Translations under genes and position numbers: made by a program | Shown here: one piece after another, positions 1 to 6,402 of the stretch | Position numbering within the stretch: the first letter of the stretch is position 1 | Layout: each line of letters opens with the position of its first letter | Notes under the pieces: generated by a model | Database searches by the model: none | What the model was told of the DNA's origin: nothing | Seen by the model: the letters and a program-made list of their open reading frames with translations, nothing else | Assembly: GCA_014800105.1 (NCBI GenBank) | Contig: JAAVGQ010000050.1 | Coordinates: forward strand, 2,599 to 9,894 | DNA from: Bacteroidales bacterium | Lineage (GTDB): Bacteria; Bacteroidota; Bacteroidia; Bacteroidales; Muribaculaceae | Length of the DNA: 7,296 nucleotides | Direction: 5' to 3'

Positions 1-488
1 ACAATGTGACAGCAGAAGTCGCCGGGAGTTGCATCCCACAGGCGGCAGGTCACAGCAACGCCTGAACCAAGTCCCTTTTCGTTAGCATACTCGATGAGTG
101 ATTTAGCGGGTTTACCCTCACCGTCAACACCCACTGAATGATAGTTAGTCTTCTTGCCTGAAGCAAGCGCGGTGCCACCGGCACCTGAGTCAGTGATAAG
201 TTTATCAAGGCAGTAAGTCTTTGACAGACCCACGTACTGAGCGTTGTCGAGCCAAAGCTTGCCGCGGTTGGCAGTCCAGGCTGAGTACATGTGCATGAGG
301 CTCATGCCGTCGCCGATCATGAGGATGACATTCTTCACTTTGTTACCTTTGGGAGCCTCGATGACAGCTACATCATAGGGGTTTTCCATAATATAGGTGA
401 GTTCCTTATCGCGTCCTTTTTCAGCATGGAGCGCGGGGGCAACCATTGCGCAGGCAAGAGCCATGCAAGCTATTTTAGTAAATTTCAT
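1..488 (-). CDS. PhoA-type alkaline phosphatase, N-terminal 162 residues (3' end cut by window edge)
   Basis: The ATG at 488-486 opens a frame that stays open to the window edge, giving 162 whole codons. A Sec signal peptide (Lys2, Lys5, then a hydrophobic Ala/Leu/Cys stretch) probably ends near ALHA22. The cleavage context is of signal peptidase I type, so a periplasmic, non-lipidated enzyme is likely. Alkaline phosphatase family motifs follow in order: VILMIGDGM with the metal-ligand Asp60; TDSGAGGTALASG with the likely nucleophile Ser101; and WDATPGDF (Asp152, Thr154), matching the DATP motif of E. coli PhoA that supplies a magnesium ligand. The usual active-site Arg and the C-terminal metal ligands would lie beyond the window. 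The enzyme hydrolyses phosphomonoesters using zinc and magnesium. It lies 45 bases after the EEP gene with no terminator between, so it probably belongs to the same operon. The family is confident; the substrate is unknown. Confidence 0.93.
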   Translation of the reverse strand, partial: MKFTKIACMALACAMVAPALHAEKGRDKELTYIMENPYDVAVIEAPKGNKVKNVILMIGDGMSLMHMYSAWTANRGKLWLDNAQYVGLSKTYCLDKLITDSGAGGTALASGKKTNYHSVGVDGEGKPAKSLIEYANEKGLGSGVAVTCRLWDATPGDFCCHI

Positions 489-533
489 AGTTATAGTTGT
501 TTAGATATAAATTTATTAGATTTAATGATTATA

Positions 534-1400
534 TTACTTAACGGTGAAAGTAGCGAGAACGGGAGCATGGTCACTGAGGAACTGCTCGTTCTCAGTCTCA
601 GCAAGCACACCGAAACGTGTTACATCAATGTCGCCACGAACGAAGATATAGTCAATCAAGGGACGGTACTGGTAGGGCAGATTGCCAAAATCATGCCAGC
701 TCCATGAGGGACCGTAAACGACCTCGGCAACCTCGCGGGTGTTGGTGAGATGGTTAGGATCATCAGGGTTGGTAACGTGGGCGATTACGTCACTCTCAGG
801 ATTCGAGTTAAAATCGCCGGTTACAACTACGGGAGCACCCTGGCTGAGCTCGTTGACCTTCTGGAACATCAGGTTGATACCCTCACGGCGGGCAACCTTA
901 CCCACGTGGTCTAGATGAGTGTTAAGAGCGAGGAGTTCCTTGCCGCTTTCACGGTCACGAAGGCGTGCCCACGTTGCTACGCGACGGCAAGCGCCATCCC
1001 ATCCAAGCGAGGGTTCTTCAGGAGTCTCGCTGAGCCAGAACGTGCCTGATTCAAGGTTGTCGAAACGATCAGTCTTGAAGAAAAGCACGTTATACTCGCC
1101 GTCCTCCTTACCATCTTCACGAGCAACGCCAATGGCAGTGTACTGGGGCAGACGCGCCTTGAGGTCCTGAAGCTGATTGTGTAGAACTTCCTGGGTACCA
1201 ACGATGTCAGCATCATAGAAACGAATTGCATTTGCTGCACGATCTTTACGATACTTCCAGTTGTCGAGGCTGTCCTCAGGATTGTCATAGCGAATGTTGA
1301 ATGACATTACGTTGAACGACGGGTCAACGTCGTTGTTCTTTCCGCCCTGGCATGATGCGAGTGCCAATGCTACTGCCGGAATGACAAGAAATTTTTTCAT
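534..1400 (-). CDS. Endonuclease/exonuclease/phosphatase (EEP) fold lipoprotein, probable secreted phosphatase or phosphodiesterase
   Basis: The 288-residue protein starts MKKFLV, and a clear lipobox LASC places the lipidated cysteine at Cys17, so it is an exported lipoprotein. The rest is one EEP domain with the expected motif series: SFNIRYDN (Asn35), GTQEV (metal-ligand Glu71), NTHLDHVG (Asn160, His162), TGDFNSNP (Asp196, Asn198), LIDYIFV (Asp250) and LSDHAPV (Asp277, His278). All catalytic and metal positions I can recognise are present, so it should be an active magnesium-dependent phosphoesterase. The fold covers DNases, sphingomyelinases, inositol phosphatases and sugar phosphatases. 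Export and position between a mannosidase and an alkaline phosphatase favour a glycan or sugar phosphate substrate over DNA, but that is inference. The start gives the signal peptide directly and is preceded by an A-rich leader (TTATATTAAA) with no Shine-Dalgarno motif. It lies 69 bases after GH92 and 45 bases before the phosphatase gene. Confidence 0.93.
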   Translation of the reverse strand: MKKFLVIPAVALALASCQGGKNNDVDPSFNVMSFNIRYDNPEDSLDNWKYRKDRAANAIRFYDADIVGTQEVLHNQLQDLKARLPQYTAIGVAREDGKEDGEYNVLFFKTDRFDNLESGTFWLSETPEEPSLGWDGACRRVATWARLRDRESGKELLALNTHLDHVGKVARREGINLMFQKVNELSQGAPVVVTGDFNSNPESDVIAHVTNPDDPNHLTNTREVAEVVYGPSWSWHDFGNLPYQYRPLIDYIFVRGDIDVTRFGVLAETENEQFLSDHAPVLATFTVK

Positions 1401-1469
1401 TTTAATATAAGGTTAATTGTTGGTTTAGTATTCTATGGTAATTATTAGACTGCCGGTGACGGCTTTAGT

Positions 1470-4361
1470 TTAATGCTTGAGCACTGAAACCGGGATTGCC
1501 GTGAAGTTGTCAGAGCCGGGGATTTTCCAGTCCCAGCCAAACTCTTCTCCTTCATAGTCCTCAAAGTAAAGAAGGCGGAAGGGGTGCAGCCCGGGCTCAA
1601 GACCTATTGAACCTTGAGCGGCAACGGCAGCGTGACCACCGTCATTGTTCACAACAAGCTTATTGCCGATATAAAGCACTGAGCCATCATCAGTTGTAGT
1701 GCGGAATGTGTAGACACCCTTAGCGGGAACGTCAATGTAACCGTCAAAGATGAATGCAAAGTGGTCCTCCTGCCGGGCCTCCTTGATTCCGGGTTCGGCA
1801 AGCGTGCCTTCCTTAATCTTGGTTCCCTTGGTAATATCAGCTGTCTTCTCACAGAGTCCCTCGAAATAGGTGTAATGCACTCCATCCTGAATTGAAGCTA
1901 CCTTTACAGCGGGCTCGAAGGTAATCTTGGTCGCATTCATCTCCATAACGGGACTGTTTTCAAGCCCATCCTTAACAGCGATTGCTTTCACGGGACAAGA
2001 CTCGGTGATGAGAACAGGTGATTCATACTTGTTTGACTCTACAGTGGGAACCGTGCCGTCGAGAGTATAGTAGACAGTAGCTCCGGGAGTTGCGCAACCC
2101 ATTGAAACCATGATTGAATCAGGGAACATGTAAATATCTTCCTTAACGAAAGGAGTAGAAACTCGCTTGACGCCAGTCATTGAGTAAGGCGCTGTAGTAG
2201 CGATGTCAGTACCGCGTGTCTTGACGGGCTTGTCAGTGAGCGTGAAGTTGAGAACACCACCTTTCTTGAGTTCTGCAAAATCAATGAAGTTAGTTTCGAT
2301 TTCCTTGCCGTTAAGCTCTACCCTCTCTATGTAAATATTCTTGGCGGGATTGTTAGCGATGATAGTGAGAGTAGTGTCTGGTGAAACTTTCACAACAGCT
2401 TTATCAAAGAGAGGAGTTGTGAGAGCGAATTGACCGTCACCGGGAGCCACATCATAGAGACCGAGCGCTGTGAGGACATACCATGCTGACATCTGACCCA
2501 CATCCTCATTACCACAGATGCCCTCAGGCGTGGGCTGGTACATCTCGTCAAGCAGTCGGCGAGTCATTTCCTGAGTCTTCCAGGGCTGACCTACGTAATT
2601 GTAGAGATATGCGATGTGGTGGCTGGGCTCGTTGCCGTGAGCATACTGCCCCACGAGACCGGTAATATCGCTCAGGTCACCTTCAACGGTGGATGTGGTA
2701 TAGAAGATTGAGTCGATAGCGTTGGCAAATCGTTCCACACTACCATACGCATTAATCATGCCATTCACGTCATGCTGGGCACCGAAACGGAACTGCCAGG
2801 GAGTAGCCTCAGTGAGATCGCGGCTAACCGCTGCGGGATTGAAAGGATGGTCCCAGTTACCGTCTGAACGACGGCCACGGAAGAAACCGGTGTCACCGTC
2901 AAACACATTGAGGTAATTCTCAGCACGGCGATAGTATTCATCAGCTACATCATTGCGACCCATAGCTTCAGCCATGCGTGCGAGGCACCAGTCGTCGTAG
3001 CTATACTCGATGGCACAGGAAACTGATTCACGCTTGGAGTTGCTGGGGATATAACCTAATTCAGCAAACAGGTCTCCACCCTTTCGCGGTGTATTTGATG
3101 ACGCAATCATGGCTTCGAGCGCCTTTTCAGCATCAAAGCAACGCAATCCCTTGAGGTAAGCATCAGCGATTACCGACACGGCGTGACGACCAATCATGCA
3201 ACCTGTCTCGCCTGAACCAAGCGGCCAGATGGGGAGTTCACCCTGAGCGTCATAGATATCAAGCATTGAGTTAACCATGTCACAAACAAACTCGTCGTTT
3301 ACAAGAGTCTGTAAAGGATTCCATGCACGGTAGGTGTCCCACAGCGACATTGTTGAATAGAATTTACCGTCAGGAGCGGTTGCAACCTCGCCGTTATTGC
3401 GACGATACTGACCGTTAACGTCGCTCATGAGGTTAGGTGCTATCATCGTGTGATAGAGGGCAGTATAGAAATTCTTTTGATGGTCGGGTGTTCCGCCTTC
3501 AACGGTAATCACGTCAAGGGCATCAGCCCACATCTTGTTAGCGTTATCTGATACTGCATCAAAATCAAGAACAGGAACTTCGGTATTGCGGTTCTCCACG
3601 GCATTCTCGACGCTTACGCCCGAGATGCCTACAGCTGCAACGAGCGGCTCGCCGGTGTTCTCAAATGTGAGAAGTGCTGCGTGTCCATCTTTCACCACCT
3701 CAGCCTTCACGATGGGTCGAGAAAAGTCAGTTGAGAAATAAACATGATGAAGAGGTGTCCATCCTGAAGTCACGCGGTGTCCTGAGATTGTTGTGGTACC
3801 GTCAACGGCAGCGATTGACGCTTCGTTGATAGTCTCGTCACCTGCGATTGAATTATCAAGATCGATGATTACCTGAGCGGGAGCACCGTCAGCAAAGGTA
3901 TAGCGATGTAAACCCACGTGAGGAGTCGCGGTTAGCTCCACGAGAATATTCTCATTGTCGAGTTTCACGCTGTAGAATCCCGGAGTCGCCTTCTCGTTAG
4001 CGTGACTGAAGGTTGCCGGAACAAACAGAGTGTCGGCCGCAAGATCGACCGTCATTGACGTGGGACGGAAAAGGATGTCACCGAGGTCACAGCAACCGGT
4101 ACCGCTCAGATGAGTGTGAGAAAAACCATTGATAGTGTTGTCACTGTAGTGATAGCCTGAGCATGCATCCCAGTTTCCTGAACGGGTGTCAGGGCTCAGC
4201 TGTACGCCACCAAACGGAGTGGTTGCTCCGGGGAAAGTGTGGCCGTGGAATCCGGTTCCCACCATAGGGTCGGCAAGCTCTACCGGAGTCTTTGTCTCAT
4301 GATTGCCACATGACCAGCACGACAGGGCAAGGGCAAAAACAGGTAAAAGATTGGGCTTCAT
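1470..4361 (-). CDS. GH92 exo-alpha-mannosidase lipoprotein with C-terminal chitobiase-C-like and PA14-like modules
   Basis: At 963 residues it is longer than simple GH92 enzymes (roughly 740-800) because of added C-terminal modules. The signal peptide carries two candidate lipidation cysteines (Cys15, Cys18); Cys18, followed by Gly-Asn, looks likelier. The N-terminal GH92 beta-sandwich (about 29-270) has the signatures GHTFPGATTPFG (40-51), CSGYHYSD (67-74) and GFSHTHLSGTG (79-89). The helical barrel (about 280-640) has STMSLWDTYRAWNP, TEATPWQ (Glu518, probably the general acid), HGNEPSHH (575-582) and GNEDVGQMSAW (617-627, Asp620 the probable base region). Family members are calcium-dependent inverting enzymes that release terminal alpha-mannose from N-glycans or mannans. 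The linkage preference cannot be read here. Residues about 740-810 (GATVYYTLDGTVPT) match a chitobiase C-terminal/FN3-associated module. Residues about 815-960 resemble PA14 (GVYTFRTTTDDGSVLYIGN, FGWDW). It leads a probable operon with the EEP and phosphatase genes. Confidence 0.96.
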   Translation of the reverse strand: MKPNLLPVFALALSCWSCGNHETKTPVELADPMVGTGFHGHTFPGATTPFGGVQLSPDTRSGNWDACSGYHYSDNTINGFSHTHLSGTGCCDLGDILFRPTSMTVDLAADTLFVPATFSHANEKATPGFYSVKLDNENILVELTATPHVGLHRYTFADGAPAQVIIDLDNSIAGDETINEASIAAVDGTTTISGHRVTSGWTPLHHVYFSTDFSRPIVKAEVVKDGHAALLTFENTGEPLVAAVGISGVSVENAVENRNTEVPVLDFDAVSDNANKMWADALDVITVEGGTPDHQKNFYTALYHTMIAPNLMSDVNGQYRRNNGEVATAPDGKFYSTMSLWDTYRAWNPLQTLVNDEFVCDMVNSMLDIYDAQGELPIWPLGSGETGCMIGRHAVSVIADAYLKGLRCFDAEKALEAMIASSNTPRKGGDLFAELGYIPSNSKRESVSCAIEYSYDDWCLARMAEAMGRNDVADEYYRRAENYLNVFDGDTGFFRGRRSDGNWDHPFNPAAVSRDLTEATPWQFRFGAQHDVNGMINAYGSVERFANAIDSIFYTTSTVEGDLSDITGLVGQYAHGNEPSHHIAYLYNYVGQPWKTQEMTRRLLDEMYQPTPEGICGNEDVGQMSAWYVLTALGLYDVAPGDGQFALTTPLFDKAVVKVSPDTTLTIIANNPAKNIYIERVELNGKEIETNFIDFAELKKGGVLNFTLTDKPVKTRGTDIATTAPYSMTGVKRVSTPFVKEDIYMFPDSIMVSMGCATPGATVYYTLDGTVPTVESNKYESPVLITESCPVKAIAVKDGLENSPVMEMNATKITFEPAVKVASIQDGVHYTYFEGLCEKTADITKGTKIKEGTLAEPGIKEARQEDHFAFIFDGYIDVPAKGVYTFRTTTDDGSVLYIGNKLVVNNDGGHAAVAAQGSIGLEPGLHPFRLLYFEDYEGEEFGWDWKIPGSDNFTAIPVSVLKH

Positions 4362-4383
4362 TTTGTTATATTAAGACTGGTTG

Positions 4384-4446
4384 TTAATTTTGGTTTGATT
4401 GATGTGAACGTCTACCTTGAACTGTTACCAAATGGACAGCTTTCAT
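4384..4446 (-). other. Possible 20-codon leader ORF upstream of GH92
   Basis: An ATG at 4446-4444 opens 20 codons (MKAVHLVTVQ in the first half, polar and basic RRSHQSNQN at the end), closed by TAA at 4386-4384. The stop lies 22 bases before the GH92 start codon. If the candidate promoter at 4467-4474 is real, this would be the first ATG in the transcript. There is no recognisable family, no run of a single regulatory amino acid and no ribosome-binding signal. It may be a chance ORF. Confidence 0.15.
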
Positions 4447-4466
4447 GACACTGTCTTTCAAGTTTA

Positions 4467-4474
4467 CAAATATA
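4467..4474 (-). promoter_or_regulatory. Candidate Bacteroidetes -7 element (TATATTTG) for the GH92 operon
   Basis: On the minus strand this octamer fits the TAnnTTTG consensus of the Bacteroidetes primary sigma factor. It lies downstream of the susD terminator and would start transcription near 4460, giving a leader of about 100 bases before GH92. The surrounding 60 bases are very AT-rich. A clear TTTG -33 box at the usual spacing is missing; the nearest match, GTTTT, is about 25 bases upstream of the octamer. That weakens the call. No comparable element is visible in the 1401-1469 or 489-533 gaps, which supports a single promoter for GH92, EEP and phosphatase. Confidence 0.4.
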
Positions 4475-4568
4475 ATAAATATATCATCATAACACCCTTA
4501 AAACTACGTTATTTTTTATAAAAATCCCCCTCCAATTTCGCAATGTCGTTACAATACGTAGTACCCCA

Positions 4569-4644
4569 GTAGGGACGTGATATATCACGTCCGCCATTAA
4601 ATCGGTGAAATTATGGTTGCTGACGCGAAATTTCGCGTCCCTAC
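4569..4644. repeat. Compact REP/MITE-like element: two palindromes with inverted ends
   Basis: The 76-base element starts with GTAGGGACGTGA and ends with TCGCGTCCCTAC. The ends are inverted repeats matching at 11 of 12 positions. Each end is also the arm of its own perfect palindrome: 4573-4592 (GGACGTGATA and its complement, 20 bases) and 4622-4639 (GACGCGAAA and its complement, 18 bases). A spacer of about 29 bases separates them. Two related hairpins in opposite orientation between genes is the layout of REP/BIME-type repeats or small non-autonomous mobile elements. No coding capacity and no transposase is present in the window. No convincing target-site duplication is seen. It sits between the susD terminator and the GH92 promoter region. 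The structure is certain; its family membership is inference. Confidence 0.6.
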
Positions 4645-4650
4645 AATTTT

Positions 4651-4694
4651 CTTTATAAAAAAACCGGAACTGGTTTTTAGGCCAATTCCGGTTT
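4651..4694 (-). terminator. Intrinsic terminator after susD
   Basis: Read on the minus strand, AAACCGGAATTGG (4694-4682) pairs with CCAGTTCCGGTTT (4673-4661) in a 13-base-pair stem around an 8-base loop. A U tract follows directly (TTTTATAAAG, 4660-4651, continuing from the UUU that closes the stem). The one non-Watson-Crick position is a U-G wobble in the minus-strand RNA, but would be an A-C mismatch in the plus-strand RNA. With the U tract on that side only, this shows it serves minus-strand transcription. The stem begins 22 bases after the susD stop codon. Confidence 0.88.
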
Positions 4695-4715
4695 AGAACT
4701 TAGTGTTAAATTTAA

Positions 4716-6398
4716 TTACTGATAGTAGGGAAGCTGTTTGAGAGCACCATTAGCGTTAACAACCTGCAATGAGGGATAAGGGAAAGTCATCATACCATCA
4801 ACGTAGGGAAGTTTTGAATCACAACCCTGATATTCGATAACTTTATACGCTGAGTTGGGATCCTTGCGGTCGTCATGGAGACGAATCATTGACTGAGCAT
4901 TAAGTTCAGCAAGCGCGATAGCCTTGATGGTAGCATCGCTTGAACGGGTCCAGCGCTTGAGGTCAAAGAGATAGTTGGTGTACTCGAACGCGAGCTCACA
5001 ACGACGCTCGTGATAGAGTTCTTTCATTGTAGCATTGCCAGTGATGGGAGTAAGACCTGAACGCTCACGAATTGCGTTGATGTCTTTAGTTGCAGCTGCA
5101 CCATTTCCGAGCATGATGTTTGCTTCAGCACGGAAGAGAAGCATTTCAGCAAAACGCATCATGGGGAAGTTAATACGAACTACACCGTTATCAGCGTTAG
5201 AGCAAGCGATACCTGATGAGAAGCAGTCAGCGGGACCATACTGGTGCTGATACTTATAAACCATGAATCCTGCAGCATAGTCCATACCGTCATAGAATTT
5301 CATGGGAGTACCTACCCAATCAAATTCATCGCCGTAGCTGAGCATAGAGTAGCGCATGCGCTTGTTATTCACGCCGTCCTTGAGGAATTCCTCGTAAATC
5401 TGGTTGGTGGGTTTGATGTAACCCCAGCCATTGTAACCGTCACCACCGAATGCGGGATCAGTCAGAATAGGCCAGCTCTTATCTACGAGCATAACGCCGG
5501 GAAGCTTACAACCACCAAACTGTGAACCGTAGCTTGCAGAGTTAGAGGGGAAAGACCACATATACTCCTTGTTCCAGAAGTTTGCGAAGTCCCAGCCGAA
5601 GATTTCTTCGTAAGATGAAGCAAGACCACGACCGTAGGTAGTTTCAAGAGTGTTAACGCAGGTGATTACGTCGTTCCACTTTGAGGGTTCCCAGGTTGCC
5701 CAGTAAGCAAGAGTCTTGGCCTTGTAACCGAGAGCAGCAGCCTGGTGAGCGCGTCCCTGATTAGCTTCATCGTATTCTTCAAATTTAGGAAGATACTTGA
5801 TAGCGTTATCCATATCCTGGCAGATAAGGTCATAGTTATCCATGACAGTCTTCTGCTGAGTGGGGATTGAGTTGTCATATTCACCGGGCAGGTAATCTTC
5901 CCAACGTACGAAAGGACATCCGAGCTCATCGGTACCATAACGGTGGGCAATCCAGAAATGGCAGAAACCACGCTGGAAGAAAGCTTCACCAAGGGTGCGG
6001 GTTTCTACATCACTCAGGTTGTCAACGCCTTTGCGCATGAGACCGTGGATAATATAGTTACAACGGGCAATATTGCTGTAGAAACGGTTGAACGTGGTTC
6101 TCAGGGGATCCTCGTCACCGGTGTATGCACGGGTTGCAAGAGAGTTGAATGAACGTGAGCGACCCCATACGATATCATTTGCAGCAGCCTGTTCGTAGAA
6201 TAGGTTACGACCGAACATGTCCTCCACAGGAATATCCTCATAGACACGGTCAATAGCGTCGATTGATTGCTGGTCGTTAGTGAAATAGTTAGTGGTCATT
6301 GCATTACCCTCAGGCTGCACATCAAGGAAGTCATTACAAGAAGAAAGGGTGAATGCTACTAACGCTGATGCTATAATATATTTATTCATAATAGGCAT
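4716..6398 (-). CDS. SusD/RagB-family outer-membrane glycan-binding lipoprotein
   Basis: The 560-residue protein has a signal peptide ending in a lipobox (LSSC, Cys21), followed by NDFLDVQPEG, the typical start of mature SusD proteins. The N-terminal SusD-like region has the helical TPR-type pattern (about 45-235, for example GEAFFQRGFCHFWIAHRYG at 137-155). The RagB/SusD C-terminal signatures are MMRFAEMLLFRAEANIMLG (413-431), DINAIRERSGL (439-449) and LYHERRCELAFE (461-472). The end, PYPSLQVVNANGALKQ, corresponds to the family's usual C-terminal motif. It acts as the surface lid that binds glycan and delivers it to the SusC channel. Two in-frame starts are possible, 6398 (MPIM) and 6389 (MNKYIIA). 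The second gives a more ordinary signal peptide; the first leaves only 4 bases after the susC stop. Ligand specificity cannot be read from the sequence. A strong terminator follows. Confidence 0.96.
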   Translation of the reverse strand: MPIMNKYIIASALVAFTLSSCNDFLDVQPEGNAMTTNYFTNDQQSIDAIDRVYEDIPVEDMFGRNLFYEQAAANDIVWGRSRSFNSLATRAYTGDEDPLRTTFNRFYSNIARCNYIIHGLMRKGVDNLSDVETRTLGEAFFQRGFCHFWIAHRYGTDELGCPFVRWEDYLPGEYDNSIPTQQKTVMDNYDLICQDMDNAIKYLPKFEEYDEANQGRAHQAAALGYKAKTLAYWATWEPSKWNDVITCVNTLETTYGRGLASSYEEIFGWDFANFWNKEYMWSFPSNSASYGSQFGGCKLPGVMLVDKSWPILTDPAFGGDGYNGWGYIKPTNQIYEEFLKDGVNNKRMRYSMLSYGDEFDWVGTPMKFYDGMDYAAGFMVYKYQHQYGPADCFSSGIACSNADNGVVRINFPMMRFAEMLLFRAEANIMLGNGAAATKDINAIRERSGLTPITGNATMKELYHERRCELAFEYTNYLFDLKRWTRSSDATIKAIALAELNAQSMIRLHDDRKDPNSAYKVIEYQGCDSKLPYVDGMMTFPYPSLQVVNANGALKQLPYYQ

Positions 6399-6402
6399 TA
6401 GT

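Noticed and set aside
291..707. Plus-strand open frame of 138 codons
   Set aside because: It runs antisense across the phosphatase start, the intergenic gap and the end of the EEP gene, both supported by strong family motifs. Its translation shows no recognisable domain.
534..1400. EEP protein as a DNA nuclease or defence gene
   Set aside because: The fold includes nucleases, but the lipoprotein signal and its place between glycan-processing genes argue for an exported phosphoesterase.
1452..1463. GCCG/CGGC hairpin just after the GH92 stop codon
   Set aside because: The stem is only 4 base pairs with a 4-base loop, and no U tract follows on the minus strand, so it is not a credible terminator. 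The operon call stands.
4514..4523. TTTTATAAAA palindrome as an operator
   Set aside because: Ten bases of pure AT in an AT-rich gap are expected by chance; no second copy or supporting regulator gene is in the window.
5244..5525. Plus-strand open frame of 93 codons inside the SusD gene
   Set aside because: Fully antisense to a well-supported SusD coding region; no domain or signal peptide of its own.
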